Positions 53,652 to 63,009 of a stretch of 64,000 bases of DNA are shown in pieces. Numbering within the stretch: the stretch's first letter is position 1; each line of letters opens with the position of its first letter. Source of the DNA: Pseudothermotoga elfii DSM 9442 = NBRC 107921 (lineage in GTDB: Bacteria; Thermotogota; Thermotogae; Thermotogales; DSM-5069); the NCBI RefSeq assembly GCF_000504085.1, contig NC_022792.1, positions 992,001-1,056,000 on the forward strand. Reading direction: 5' to 3'. A program made the position numbers and the translations under genes. The notes beneath the pieces are model-generated. The model was not told the origin of the DNA. It worked only from the letters and a program-made list of their open reading frames with translations, and did no database searches.

Positions 53652-54422
53652 TCATCTCGATAACCATCCTCCATCCACAGCAAGCACAGTACCGGTTACA
53701 TAATCAGCGGCTGAGCTTGCTAAGAAAACAACTGCGCCTTTCAAATCATCGGGCTTTCCCCATCTACCCATGGGTATTCTGGATAAAATCTCCATCGATC
53801 TATTTCTATCGTTTCTCAACGCCGCTGTATTATCCGTTTCCATATAACCTGGTGCAATTGCATTAACAGTGATACCGTATCTTGCCAGTTCATTTGCAAA
53901 AATACGGGTAAGCCCAACTATGCCATGTTTCGATACTGTGTAGGCAGTAGTAAAAATCCCTCCCTGAAAAGACAACATCGAAGCGACATTAATTATCCTG
54001 GCCTTTATACCATTCTCGATGGCATATCTGGAAAAGTACTGTGAGAGTAAAAATGCCGCTTTTAAATTAATGTTCAAAACTTTATCCCAGTCTTCAACGC
54101 TGTACTCTGTTACAGGGGCCCTTTTTATTACACCGGCATTATTTACAAGAATATCAACTCTCCCGAATTTTTTGACAGCACTTTCAACAATTGAGCCTAT
54201 CTTTTCGAATTGGCTTAGATCCATTCCTATGGCAAAATATCTTCTTCCGATTTTTTCGATAGCCATTTTTGTTTCAGATTGCTCAGCTTCTGACCTACTA
54301 ACCCCAACAATATCAGCGCCCGCTTCAGCAAGAGCAATTGCCATAGCCTGACCAAGACCACGAGAAGCGCCGGTGACAATGGCAACTTTTCCTTCAAGAG
54401 AAAATAATTTTAGAACATCCAT
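53652..54422 (-). CDS. kduD: 2-deoxy-D-gluconate 3-dehydrogenase-like SDR (KduD type)
   Basis: A 256-residue short-chain dehydrogenase. Seen: NAD-binding TGASRGLG, NNAGV, catalytic Ser in NVASMLS, YTVSK (Tyr-Lys), and the KduD-type end IPMGRWGKPDDLKGAVVFL with VDGGWLSR. KduD acts in pectin or uronate breakdown. ATG 54422 follows GAGGTGATC; GTG 54431 is less likely. It is next to a pseudouridine synthase gene, not uronate genes, so the physiological substrate is uncertain. Confidence 0.85.
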   Translation of the reverse strand: MDVLKLFSLEGKVAIVTGASRGLGQAMAIALAEAGADIVGVSRSEAEQSETKMAIEKIGRRYFAIGMDLSQFEKIGSIVESAVKKFGRVDILVNNAGVIKRAPVTEYSVEDWDKVLNINLKAAFLLSQYFSRYAIENGIKARIINVASMLSFQGGIFTTAYTVSKHGIVGLTRIFANELARYGITVNAIAPGYMETDNTAALRNDRNRSMEILSRIPMGRWGKPDDLKGAVVFLASSAADYVTGTVLAVDGGWLSR

Positions 54423-54427
54423 CAAGA

Positions 54428-55132
54428 TCACCTCACTGTTATATCAAGCAAATTCATCAACTCATTTAATTCATTTTCGTCAAGTTCTCTATAATTTCCC
54501 GTACTCATATTTCCCAGATTGATGTTCCCGATTCTGATTCTTTTTATCTTTCTGTAAGTTAATCCCATAATTTTTATCATTTTCTTGACCTGGTGATATT
54601 TGCCTTCTGTGATAGTAAGGGTCATTATATTAGACGACAATAATTTGATTTTTGCAGGTTTGAATCTATTTTGTGCCAGAACGATACCATTTTCTACAAT
54701 TTGAATTTTCTCTGCTGTAAGATTTCCTTCAAACCATATCATATACTCCTTCTCCACATGAAATTTTGGGCTTATCAGCCTGTGAGTGAACAAGCCGTCG
54801 TTTGTTAAAATCAACAGCCCTTCCACATCTCTATCCAGCCTGCCCGCAACATGCATTTGGTCAATAAACGGATGATCTATCAGATCAAAAACAGATGGCT
54901 GGGCGTTAGTCTTATCGCTAACAAAACCAGCTGGTTTGTTGAAAATTAAATATATTTTTCTATAAGGAACGACAGTTTTTCCCATGTATTCAACGATATC
55001 TGTTTCGTTTATGTGAAAAGATATATTTTTTACAATTTCTCCATTAACCGATATTTCTCCTTTTTTTATAATTTTTCTGACCTCACTTCGAGTTCCTATT
55101 TTTGCATTTGCGAGAAATCTGTCCAGCCTCAT
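54428..55132 (-). CDS. RsuA-family pseudouridine synthase
   Basis: A 234-residue RNA-modifying enzyme. Seen: N-terminal S4 domain (MRLDRFLANAKIGTRSEV, GEISVNGEIV), LIFNKPAGFVS, catalytic Asp in HVAGRLDRDVEGLLILTNDG, TEGKYHQVKKM and the end IKRIRIGNINLG. RsuA (16S), RluE and RluF share these motifs, so the site is not decided. The 5' part overlaps the RND exporter gene by 50 bases. Confidence 0.9.
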   Translation of the reverse strand: MRLDRFLANAKIGTRSEVRKIIKKGEISVNGEIVKNISFHINETDIVEYMGKTVVPYRKIYLIFNKPAGFVSDKTNAQPSVFDLIDHPFIDQMHVAGRLDRDVEGLLILTNDGLFTHRLISPKFHVEKEYMIWFEGNLTAEKIQIVENGIVLAQNRFKPAKIKLLSSNIMTLTITEGKYHQVKKMIKIMGLTYRKIKRIRIGNINLGNMSTGNYRELDENELNELMNLLDITVR

Positions 55133-57149
55133 TATTTTTCACCAGCCTTTGAACAATAAGTGGTTCTGAGAATAAAGTAAAACAAACTCCGAAACCAATG
55201 CCAAGTGATAGCAGAAGGGATATATTTCTGAAAAGGGCAAGTTTTGAAAAGCTCATAACTGTAAAACCTGCTATCAAGCCAAGAGCATTGGTAAGTATGG
55301 GCATACCAACGTTGGAAATTGTTTTCGAGATGTCTCTTGTCATTCTCATATCGTGAGCCAAGTGAATTGAGTAATCTACTACAAGACCTACCAGAATACT
55401 GGCTACAATAGACGTTGCGATATCGAGTTTTAGGTTAAAAAGCACGATGAAATCAAAATTGAAAAGAGCTGTTAAAGCTACAGGGATAGCAATAACTATA
55501 GAGAGCCAGAATTTTCTAAAAGCTATTATAATCATCAAGAATATCAAGATCAAAGACGTAATTAGACTCTGTAACTGGCTTTGCAAGATCTGAGAATTTA
55601 TTTGATCAACAACAAAAGCCGCACTTGCCACGGTGAATTTATATTCTCTGTAATCACTTAATATTTTTTCAAGTTGCTGTTTAAGTTTCCCGGCATGTGT
55701 GTATGCATCATTTGTTATATTTACAACTAACCTGACTGTTTGTGCATTTGAAACAAAATATCCAACAGCCGGTTGTAAACGGGAAAGCATTGCTAATGTT
55801 GGCACAGGATATGACTGGGGAAATTGAACTGCCGAGACCCCTTCAAGGTCACTTATTTTCTCGATAATTTGTTTAATAATTTGTCCGTCTTTGACTGTGA
55901 AAATTGAATTTTTCTCCATCATTATGAAAACAGGTTCGCGATAGGAAAATTCTCTTTCGAGTATCTTCATGGCTTTGCCGATTTCGCTATTTTTCGAAAA
56001 GTACGAAACCTGATCCATTCCTATCTCAATTTTTCCAAGGCTAAATGGTGTAATAATCACTGCAATTATTATTGCAACAATGAGAGTTTTTCCAATTAAG
56101 CTTCCTTTTATAGTCACAGAAATCGCTTGAGGATTTCTCTTGTTTTCACTGTACAGTAATTCGTATCCAGATGTAAAAAGTATCAGAAACACCAGTGCAA
56201 GTCCAGATGAAACCATCAACCCCAGCTGTCTGAAAGCCGATATTTTAACAAAGAGGAAAGACAGGAACCCTATTGCGGTGGTAATCATTGAGAAAAATAT
56301 GGGCTTAAACATTTTTTTTCTAACGTTCTTTCCAAATCTAAGTATACCATTGTAAAAATGGAGCCCATAAGCAGAACCTATTACCAGAACAAAGCTGATT
56401 GTCATGACTGTCATTACATTCAATTCAGAACCGATCAACGCCACGCATGAATAAACAACAATTGTTGCAAGTAGTGGAACAAGCAGAGAAACGAAACTCG
56501 CTTTTATTGAGCGTGTCTGAAGATAAAAAACTATCAATATAGCAAGAAACATCATCGCCGGATACAGGACCATCTGTTTTATTATTTCTTTGAAAAGTTG
56601 ATCGTTTATAACAGTTTGACCAAACAATATTGGAGACAGCTGAGGATATTCCTTCAGCAAAGCCTCTATTTTTCTCAGTGCAGGTTTCTGATCATCAAGA
56701 GGCTTTAGAATGCAGTTTAAAAGCAGGTATTTGCCGTCACTGGAAATGAAAGATTTTGCTTCTTCATCACCAACTATCTCCCTTTTCAAGCTGGAACCAT
56801 CAAAATATGGAGTTTTAAAGACGTAATTTGTCACGCTCAGGACAGTTTTGATGTCCTCTATTTTTAAAAGTTTTTCCTGAAGTTTTAAAACATCTTGAAG
56901 GGATTCTCTGTCAAAAAATGTTTTCTCAGAATAGAGAATGAGTATGATCTGTGTTCCATCAGAAAATTTTTCTGATACATCCAGCAAAGCTTTAACATCC
57001 TGATTATCTATCTTTTCAATGGGCTCTCCTGGCCTGTATCCCGGAAGGAAAACCATGTAATCAGCATTTATTTTGATTCTAAAAAAAGCATAGACAGCGC
57101 AAAGTATGGATAAAATCAAGAAGATAATGGTAAACCTGTATCTTTTCAT
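55083..57149 (-). CDS. RND/MMPL-family membrane exporter
   Basis: A 688-residue transporter with 12 predicted membrane helices in two halves of 6, each with a large extracytoplasmic loop (residues 35-190 and 375-530). Seen: a start with helix at 5-22 (RFTIIFLILSILCAVYAFF), VLVIGSAYGLHFYNG, and VGLVVDYSIHLAHDMRM in the second half, the SSD-type pattern of MMPL/hopanoid exporters. ATG 57149 follows GGGAGGAAG. It has a near-perfect promoter upstream. Substrate unknown. Confidence 0.88.
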   Translation of the reverse strand: MKRYRFTIIFLILSILCAVYAFFRIKINADYMVFLPGYRPGEPIEKIDNQDVKALLDVSEKFSDGTQIILILYSEKTFFDRESLQDVLKLQEKLLKIEDIKTVLSVTNYVFKTPYFDGSSLKREIVGDEEAKSFISSDGKYLLLNCILKPLDDQKPALRKIEALLKEYPQLSPILFGQTVINDQLFKEIIKQMVLYPAMMFLAILIVFYLQTRSIKASFVSLLVPLLATIVVYSCVALIGSELNVMTVMTISFVLVIGSAYGLHFYNGILRFGKNVRKKMFKPIFFSMITTAIGFLSFLFVKISAFRQLGLMVSSGLALVFLILFTSGYELLYSENKRNPQAISVTIKGSLIGKTLIVAIIIAVIITPFSLGKIEIGMDQVSYFSKNSEIGKAMKILEREFSYREPVFIMMEKNSIFTVKDGQIIKQIIEKISDLEGVSAVQFPQSYPVPTLAMLSRLQPAVGYFVSNAQTVRLVVNITNDAYTHAGKLKQQLEKILSDYREYKFTVASAAFVVDQINSQILQSQLQSLITSLILIFLMIIIAFRKFWLSIVIAIPVALTALFNFDFIVLFNLKLDIATSIVASILVGLVVDYSIHLAHDMRMTRDISKTISNVGMPILTNALGLIAGFTVMSFSKLALFRNISLLLSLGIGFGVCFTLFSEPLIVQRLVKNNEAGQISRKCKNRNSK

Positions 57150-57181
57150 ATCTCTTCCTCCCATTTTTTCACACTGAGTAG

Positions 57182-57210
57182 ATTATATAGTTAAAATTTT
57201 TAACTGTCAA
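57182..57210 (-). promoter_or_regulatory. Consensus promoter with an internal dyad, RND exporter
   Basis: On the minus strand, TTGACA (complement of 57205-57210) and TATAAT (complement of 57182-57187) are separated by exactly 17 bases: a perfect sigma-70-type promoter. The spacer is a perfect inverted repeat GTTAAAA-T-TTTTAAC (57190-57204), a likely operator. The start codon is 33 bases beyond the -10. Confidence 0.8.
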
Positions 57211-57281
57211 TATCTTTAATATTAGTAAACCTCACATATATTGACCTGATATTTCAATTAGGGTTCGAGGTAATTCAGCCG

Positions 57282-57385
57282 GGGCAAATATGATATCATC
57301 AGAAGTGAAAAGATTCACCTGAGGTGGAGGAATTGCCCAACACCGAGGGGAATCTCCCCCTCGTTGTTGGAGGGGTTTTTCTTTT
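57282..57385 (+). promoter_or_regulatory. Structured hydF leader with terminator/antiterminator (riboswitch-like)
   Basis: Terminator: CCCCTC (57357-57362) / GAGGGG (57370-57375), loop GTTGTTG, then TTTTTCTTTT. Antiterminator: CCAACA (57337-57342) with TGTTGG (57365-57370), plus CGAGGGG (57344-57350) with CCCCTCG (57357-57363), using the same CCCCTC. Upstream, GGGCAA (57282-57287) / TTGCCC (57333-57338) encloses an inner hairpin GTGAA/TTCAC (57305-57318), like an aptamer closing stem. The 3' arm of that stem overlaps the antiterminator at 57337-57338. No known riboswitch class recognised. Confidence 0.6.
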
Positions 57386-57398
57386 AAGGAGTGATTGT

Positions 57399-58610
57399 AT
57401 GGATTTATCTGCCGGATTTAGAAGATATGTGGCCATAGCTGGTAGAAGAAATGTGGGAAAGTCTTCTTTCCTGAATGCGATTATTGGTCAAAATGTGTCT
57501 ATAGTGAGTGATATAGCCGGGACCACAACTGACCCGGTTTACAAAACCATTGAACTCAATCCCGTTGGCCCTGTTACTTTTATAGATACCCCGGGATTCG
57601 ATGACACTGGTGAACTTGGTAGATTGAGAATTGAAAGGGCAAGAAAAGTTCTCTATCGAGCTGATTGTGGAATCCTCCTTGTTGATAGCTTACCGACGCG
57701 TTACGAAGATGATATCGTTTCTCTGTTCAGGGAAATGGAGATACCATTTTTAATAGTTGTCAATAAAGAGGATTTATTGAAGGAGAAAGTTGACGAGTTG
57801 CTCGGGGTTTATCAACAAAGATATGGTGTCAAGACAATCTCAGTTTCCTCCAAATTAATTAAAGGTTTTGAACTCATTGGAAGAAAAATCAATGAAATAT
57901 TACCCGATGATGATGAAGTGCCGTTTCTTTCTGATCTTATTGAAGGAGGAGATCTGGTTGTTGTAGTTGTTCCGATAGATCTTGGCGCTCCGAAAGGAAG
58001 GCTCATAATGCCTCAAGTTCATGCTATACGGGAAATAATTGATAGAGAAGCTGTAGCCCTTGTTGTAAAAGAAAGAGAATTGAGGTACACGCTGGAGCAA
58101 ATTCATATGAAGCCAAAACTTGTTATAACTGATTCTCAGGTTGTTATGAAAGTAGTTTCTGATATAGATGACGATGTTGAGCTCACCACTTTTTCGATTC
58201 TTGAATCGCGCCACAGAGGCGATCTGGCTTATTTTATTGATAGCGTAAAAACAATAGAGCATCTTCAAGATAATGATACCGTTTTAATAATGGAAGGTTG
58301 TACGCACAGGCCACTTACGGAAGATATTGGCAGAATTAAAATTCCAAGATGGCTTGTTAATCATACTGGAGTTAAACTTAATTTTAAGGTAATCTCAGGT
58401 AGAGATTTTCCCGACCTGAATGAAATTGAAGATACTAAACTCATAATCCACTGTGGAGGGTGTGTACTTAACAGATCTGCCATGATGAGAAGGATTCGTA
58501 TGGCAAAGAGACTTGCCAAACCTATGACAAATTATGGAGTTGTAATTTCATATCTCCATGGTGTGCTGGAAAGAGCAGTCAGGATTTTTCGAAGAGGTGC
58601 TTTAATATGA
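57399..58610 (+). CDS. hydF: [FeFe]-hydrogenase maturation GTPase HydF
   Basis: Scaffold on which the 2Fe subcluster of the H-cluster is built and passed to the hydrogenase. The 403-residue protein has a GTPase domain ([40 protein letters not shown]), a dimerisation domain, and the iron-sulfur motif [16 protein letters not shown] with [11 protein letters not shown] (CxHx...HCxxC). ATG 57399 has AAGGAGTGAT; GTG 57324 lies inside the terminator hairpins and is rejected. It overlaps the aspartase by 4 bases. HydE and HydG are not in the window. Confidence 0.95.
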   Translation: MDLSAGFRRYVAIAGRRNVGKSSFLNAIIGQNVSIVSDIAGTTTDPVYKTIELNPVGPVTFIDTPGFDDTGELGRLRIERARKVLYRADCGILLVDSLPTRYEDDIVSLFREMEIPFLIVVNKEDLLKEKVDELLGVYQQRYGVKTISVSSKLIKGFELIGRKINEILPDDDEVPFLSDLIEGGDLVVVVVPIDLGAPKGRLIMPQVHAIREIIDREAVALVVKERELRYTLEQIHMKPKLVITDSQVVMKVVSDIDDDVELTTFSILESRHRGDLAYFIDSVKTIEHLQDNDTVLIMEGCTHRPLTEDIGRIKIPRWLVNHTGVKLNFKVISGRDFPDLNEIEDTKLIIHCGGCVLNRSAMMRRIRMAKRLAKPMTNYGVVISYLHGVLERAVRIFRRGALI

Positions 58611-59980
58611 GAAAAGAGAAGGATTATCTGGGTGAGATTGAAGTAGAAGATGATGTTTATTATGGAATTCATACTAAAAGGGCTCTTATCAATTTTCCAG
58701 CTACTAGCGAAAAGCTGGATGATACCTTTATCTGGGCATATTTTACAATAAAAAAAGCTTGTGCTTTGTTAAATGCAGAACTTGGATACTTGGATGAAAA
58801 AATTTCTGTGGCTATAACCCGGGCATGTGATGAATGGCAGTTTCTAAAAGATCACATTGTAATTGACCCACTTTGTGGCGGAGCTGGTACATCTGTGAAT
58901 ATGAATGTAAACGAGGTGATTGCGAACAGAGCTTCCGAAATACTCGGTCGAAGAAAAGGAGAATACATAGTTGATCCTATCCTTCATGTAAATTTGCACC
59001 AATCTACAAATGACACTTTCCCGACGGCAGGCAAAATAGCTGTGATTGTAAAGTTAAGAGAATTGATCAATGAAGTTATAAACCTCCAGGATAAGATTCA
59101 GCAGAAAGAAAAAGAATTTTACTCAATAAAGAAACCTGGAAGAACTCAGTTGATGGATGGTCCCCCCATAATGCTCGGTCAGGAATTTGGTTCTTTTGCG
59201 GATGCACTTGCAAGAGACAGGTGGCGTTTATACAAAGTTGAAGAAAGAATAAGAACTGTTAATATAGGTGGTACCGCTATTGGCACAGGGATAGGTGCTC
59301 CAAAAGAGTATATATTAAAAATCGTAGACAAAATACGGCAGCTCTGTGGTGTGAAAATATCAAAGGCGGAAAATCTCATAGATTCTACACAGAACTGGGA
59401 TGTTTTCTCTGAAGTTCATGGCCTTCTGAAATCTCTTGCTGTAAACCTTTACAAAATATCCAATGATATTAGACTTCTCGCAAGTGGTCCAAAAACAGCT
59501 ATTGGAGAAATTATTCTTCCACAAATTCAGGCAGGTAGTTCTATCATGCCCGGTAAGATCAATCCGGTTGTTTGTGAATATGTAATGCAACTTTGCCATG
59601 TTGTTTTTGCAAATGACGTTTTAATAGCTCACGCTTGCTCACTTGGTAATCTGGAACTCAATCAATTTGCTCCATTGATTGTCCATTATACGCTCAAATC
59701 ACTGGACTTTTTGAAGAATTCCTGTATAGCTTTGTCGGCGTATATACCTTTCATAAAAGCTGATGAAAGAAAGTGCAGTGAAAATCTCGAAAGATCAACA
59801 GCGCTTCTTACACCACTGATAAATATTTTCGGGTATAAGGAGGTTTCTGAGGCAATAAAAATAGCTAACTGGGACCTTTACCGAGCAATTGAGATCCTCT
59901 CAGAAAAAAGGCATATAGATCCACAGGAAATTATTCAAAATCTTAACATAGATAAAATGGCAGGGCTTGGTTATCACTGA
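58607..59980 (+). CDS. aspA: Aspartate ammonia-lyase
   Basis: Converts aspartate to fumarate and ammonia. The 457-residue protein of the fumarase/aspartase superfamily has [27 protein letters not shown]-type [31 protein letters not shown], and the signature [15 protein letters not shown] with the catalytic serine. Its start overlaps hydF (ATGA). Aspartase genes occur in hydrogenase-maturation clusters of other anaerobes, so a link, perhaps nitrogen supply for the cluster's bridging ligand, is inferred. Confidence 0.9.
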   Translation: MRKEKDYLGEIEVEDDVYYGIHTKRALINFPATSEKLDDTFIWAYFTIKKACALLNAELGYLDEKISVAITRACDEWQFLKDHIVIDPLCGGAGTSVNMNVNEVIANRASEILGRRKGEYIVDPILHVNLHQSTNDTFPTAGKIAVIVKLRELINEVINLQDKIQQKEKEFYSIKKPGRTQLMDGPPIMLGQEFGSFADALARDRWRLYKVEERIRTVNIGGTAIGTGIGAPKEYILKIVDKIRQLCGVKISKAENLIDSTQNWDVFSEVHGLLKSLAVNLYKISNDIRLLASGPKTAIGEIILPQIQAGSSIMPGKINPVVCEYVMQLCHVVFANDVLIAHACSLGNLELNQFAPLIVHYTLKSLDFLKNSCIALSAYIPFIKADERKCSENLERSTALLTPLINIFGYKEVSEAIKIANWDLYRAIEILSEKRHIDPQEIIQNLNIDKMAGLGYH

Positions 59981-59996
59981 AAGTCTTGCCCTGCCA
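59958..59996. terminator. Hairpin at the end of aspA
   Basis: TGGCAGGGC (59958-59966) / GCCCTGCCA (59988-59996), perfect 9 bases, loop of 21, spanning the aspA stop and followed by GAATGAGTAATTTTATTT. The distance to the T-rich part is long, so it may stabilise RNA rather than terminate. Confidence 0.45.
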
Positions 59997-60008
59997 GAAT
60001 GAGTAATT

Positions 60009-62006
60009 TTATTTCAGATATTTGTTGAACCACTCAGTTATCTCTTTTAATCTTCTCACTCTGTGTTTGGGTTTTCCACCACGGCTTAACTCATGATTTT
60101 CACCTTTGAAAATAACTAATTTTGTGTCAACATTGTTGTACCTCAGGGATGTGAACATTTGGATAGCTTCAACGAGCCAGCATCTGTAATCTTCATCCGA
60201 ATGAATAAACAGTGTTGGTGTTTTTGCTCTGTCTGCATATTTCATGGGAGAATGCCACCACAGTTTCTCTTGATTGCTCCATGGCGTCGCAAGGTGCTGA
60301 TCCTCCACAAAAAAGTACCCTATATCTGTTGTGCCAAATTTTGATATCCAATTTGCAATGCTTCTTTGAGAAACAGCCGCTCTGAATCTATCTGTATGTC
60401 CAATAATCCAGTTCGTCATGAATCCTCCATAAGACCCACCTGTTACTCCCATTCTATTTTCGTCAATAAACTGATATCTTTTCAACGCTGCATCAACAAA
60501 ATCCATAAGATCTTCGTAATCAACAGTACCATATTTTCCCCTTATATCTGCAAACTCGTTTCCTCTTCCATCGCTTCCTCTCGGATTTGTGAATAGGACA
60601 ACATATCCTTCGCTCGCCCAAAATTGCATTTCGTGGAAAAAAACTTCTCCGTAGACTGTTTTTGGTCCTCCATGTATATCGACGATGGCGGGATATTTTT
60701 TTGCACCATCAAAGTCAACAGGCTTGATTATCCAACCTTCCAAGGTTGTACCATCTCTCGATTGAAAAGTAAATCTTTCTGGCTTAGAGAGATTGCGTTC
60801 TTTTACAAGCCATTCATTGAAAAATGTTATCTGTTGCTCTTTATTTTCCTTTACTGTGTAAAGTTCCTGCAATTTCATATTGCGCATGCCAACAAAAATA
60901 ATCTTATCTTCATACACATCGAAGCCATCTACTGAACCATCTTCCAGAGTGAGTTGATCGATATTTCCGTTTTCATCAATTTTGTAGAGATGGGAGCTGT
61001 GCCAGTCTGTGCTTATAAAATACAGATGATCACCATCGATTTTCGCAATGCGATTTGCACCATAACGGCAGTCAGAATTTACACTGTTTCTGAGGCTTCG
61101 GTCAAAATTTGGAGTAATAACTCTTGTGGTTCTGGTTTGAGGATCCAGGATGTAAAACCTTGGATTTTCATTTATTCCATATTTTCTCATATCTTTACCT
61201 GCAAAAATTATCTTATTTTTCAGGAAATAGGCTATTTCGTAATCAAAACGATCTTCGTGTGTTAGCTTCGTGAGTTTTTCATCTTCAAAGGTATAAAGAT
61301 GCAAATCAGATTTTATTTCCATCTTTTTCTCAAAGCGGTTTGATATAAACAGAAGTTTTTTTCTATCTGGATTTATTGAAAAATGCTCGACATTAGTATA
61401 CTCATCAGTTATAGGCAAAATTGTGCTGGAATTTTCATCATAGATATACAGTCTGGTTCTCTTTTTGTTTGTGAAACCGCTCCCGTTCGACCAGAAAGGA
61501 ATTTCGTCAACAACCTCGTAATCTTTTTCTTCTTTTGCTTTTCTTAACCATTCCTGTTTTTCTGCTTCGTTCATTTTTGAAAGATCAGGTATTTCTGGAT
61601 CGTACATAGCCGTAAACACAAACTTTTTTTGACCGATATACTCAATCTTTCTGACCATTAGAGGAATTTCAAAAGCTCTTTGGGCTTCTCCACCATTAAT
61701 ATTTATTTTGTAAAAAACAGTCAGTTGTTCTCCATTATCTTTTCGTTTCCTGTCTTTTTCGTTTCTTAAGGAAGCAAACAACAGTGTTTCCTTATCTAAC
61801 CATGTAAAAATTCTCTCATCTCCAAAAAATGTCACTTGCAGTAGTTGCGGATATTCTGTTTTGTAAAGCCAGATCTTCGAATTGTATTTGTTTTCATCCT
61901 GGTCCATTTCATGAACGGCAAACGCCAAATGCTTTCCATCTGGAGAAAAAGACAAATCTGATATAAATCTGTACTTTAAGAAATCATCGATTTTGAGTTT
62001 TTGCAT
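60009..62006 (-). CDS. S9-family prolyl oligopeptidase / acylaminoacyl-peptidase
   Basis: A 665-residue peptidase with an N-terminal beta-propeller (residues 1-400, repeats such as FSPDGKHLAF, FLKNKIIFAGKD) and a C-terminal alpha/beta hydrolase. Catalytic triad: Ser in GVTGGSYGGFM, Asp in HSDEDYRC, His in GENHELSRGG. No signal peptide. It probably trims short peptides in the cytoplasm. ATG 62006 follows AAAAGGAGGGG; the longer frame is rejected. Confidence 0.94.
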   Translation of the reverse strand: MQKLKIDDFLKYRFISDLSFSPDGKHLAFAVHEMDQDENKYNSKIWLYKTEYPQLLQVTFFGDERIFTWLDKETLLFASLRNEKDRKRKDNGEQLTVFYKININGGEAQRAFEIPLMVRKIEYIGQKKFVFTAMYDPEIPDLSKMNEAEKQEWLRKAKEEKDYEVVDEIPFWSNGSGFTNKKRTRLYIYDENSSTILPITDEYTNVEHFSINPDRKKLLFISNRFEKKMEIKSDLHLYTFEDEKLTKLTHEDRFDYEIAYFLKNKIIFAGKDMRKYGINENPRFYILDPQTRTTRVITPNFDRSLRNSVNSDCRYGANRIAKIDGDHLYFISTDWHSSHLYKIDENGNIDQLTLEDGSVDGFDVYEDKIIFVGMRNMKLQELYTVKENKEQQITFFNEWLVKERNLSKPERFTFQSRDGTTLEGWIIKPVDFDGAKKYPAIVDIHGGPKTVYGEVFFHEMQFWASEGYVVLFTNPRGSDGRGNEFADIRGKYGTVDYEDLMDFVDAALKRYQFIDENRMGVTGGSYGGFMTNWIIGHTDRFRAAVSQRSIANWISKFGTTDIGYFFVEDQHLATPWSNQEKLWWHSPMKYADRAKTPTLFIHSDEDYRCWLVEAIQMFTSLRYNNVDTKLVIFKGENHELSRGGKPKHRVRRLKEITEWFNKYLK

Positions 62007-62058
62007 GAAACCCCTCCTTTTCGTTCGCATTAAGTACTATTTTATCACTGCGATAGAA

Positions 62059-62088
62059 AAAAACAAAACCCGTGCCATAAGGCACGGG
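62059..62088 (-). terminator. Terminator of the GH130/sugar ABC operon
   Basis: Perfect 8-base stem CCCGTGCC (62069-62076) / GGCACGGG (62081-62088), loop ATAA. On the minus strand it is followed by TTTTGTTTTTTTC. It lies 24 bases beyond the GH130 stop. Confidence 0.9.
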
Positions 62089-62111
62089 GAGTAGAATTTC
62101 CATTTTTGATG

Positions 62112-62996
62112 TCAGTTTTCACACCAATTCAAAACTTCCTGAACATCTATTGTGGCTAAGGCAATATGGTTGTCCGCTGCTCCGTAATAGACAAAATATT
62201 TTCCTCCAAATTCAACCATGGCATCACTAAATACGACATTTGGAACTCCTCCAAAGATCTCCCAATCTTCCTTTGGTTCAAGAATTGGTTGTTCGCTTCT
62301 TTTAAGAACAACCCGGGGGTCGTTCAAATCAAGCAATATAAAACCAAGTCTATATACAGGCCTTTCACTTTTCTCAACACCATGGTACAGTAAGAGCCAT
62401 CCATACGGTGTCTTCAAAGGTGGCGCACCGGCACCAATTTTAAGATTGTCCCAGTAATCTGGCCTTGGCTTGGCTATGCTGACGAAATTATTCCAGTGGA
62501 CCAGATCGTCTGAATAAGCTATCCAGATATCTGGTTCTATTCTATGCAACATTACATATTTTCCATCTATCTTTTCTGGGAACAATGCGGCATCTTTGTT
62601 GTTCATATCCGGCAAAACCACGTTATACCTTTTCCAGGTTATAAAGTTCTTTGTCGATGCCAATGACACACGCGTCCCTCTGGGAGAATAGGCTGTGTAA
62701 ACCATATAATACTCCTCGCCAATTTTGGTAATTCTCGGATCTTCTACACCGTACAATTCCCATTGAGAAGCAGGTTTAAATACTGGTTTTTCCAATCTGT
62801 TGAAATTCACGCCATCAATACTTACAGCATAACCCAGTCTTGATACCATATCTTCTCCTTGAGCCCTGTAAATCATGTGGAACAGTTCGCCATCAAAAAC
62901 AACAGCGCAGTTGAAGACAAATTTGTTTTCCCATCCATGGTAAGAAACAGGACTCAATAATGGATTTGCTGGGTGTCTTAAGAGTTTCAACTCCAT
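62112..62996 (-). CDS. GH130-family beta-mannoside/glycoside phosphorylase
   Basis: A 294-residue five-bladed beta-propeller enzyme that cleaves beta-mannosidic bonds with phosphate. Seen: LLRHPANPLLSP, VFNCAVVFDGELFHMIYRAQGED-type region (split), GVEDPRITKIGEEYYMVYTAY, the catalytic Asp in NKDAALFPEKI, and GAGAPPLKTPYGWLLLYHG. The member activity (mannobiose or mannooligosaccharide) is not decided. It ends an operon with two sugar permeases, so it probably processes what they import. Confidence 0.9.
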   Translation of the reverse strand: MELKLLRHPANPLLSPVSYHGWENKFVFNCAVVFDGELFHMIYRAQGEDMVSRLGYAVSIDGVNFNRLEKPVFKPASQWELYGVEDPRITKIGEEYYMVYTAYSPRGTRVSLASTKNFITWKRYNVVLPDMNNKDAALFPEKIDGKYVMLHRIEPDIWIAYSDDLVHWNNFVSIAKPRPDYWDNLKIGAGAPPLKTPYGWLLLYHGVEKSERPVYRLGFILLDLNDPRVVLKRSEQPILEPKEDWEIFGGVPNVVFSDAMVEFGGKYFVYYGAADNHIALATIDVQEVLNWCEN

Positions 62997-63009
62997 TGAT
63001 ATACCTCCT

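Noticed and set aside
57300-57375. S-box (SAM) or TPP riboswitch before hydF
   Set aside because: GAGGTGGAGGAATTGCCC recalls part of the S-box, but the rest of the S-box core (GATGAAACCCGGCAACC-type) and the TPP CTGAGA core are absent.
57324-57398. GTG 57324 as an upstream hydF start
   Set aside because: The extra codons fall entirely within the terminator and antiterminator hairpins, have no family match, and ATG 57399 has an AAGGAGTGAT site.
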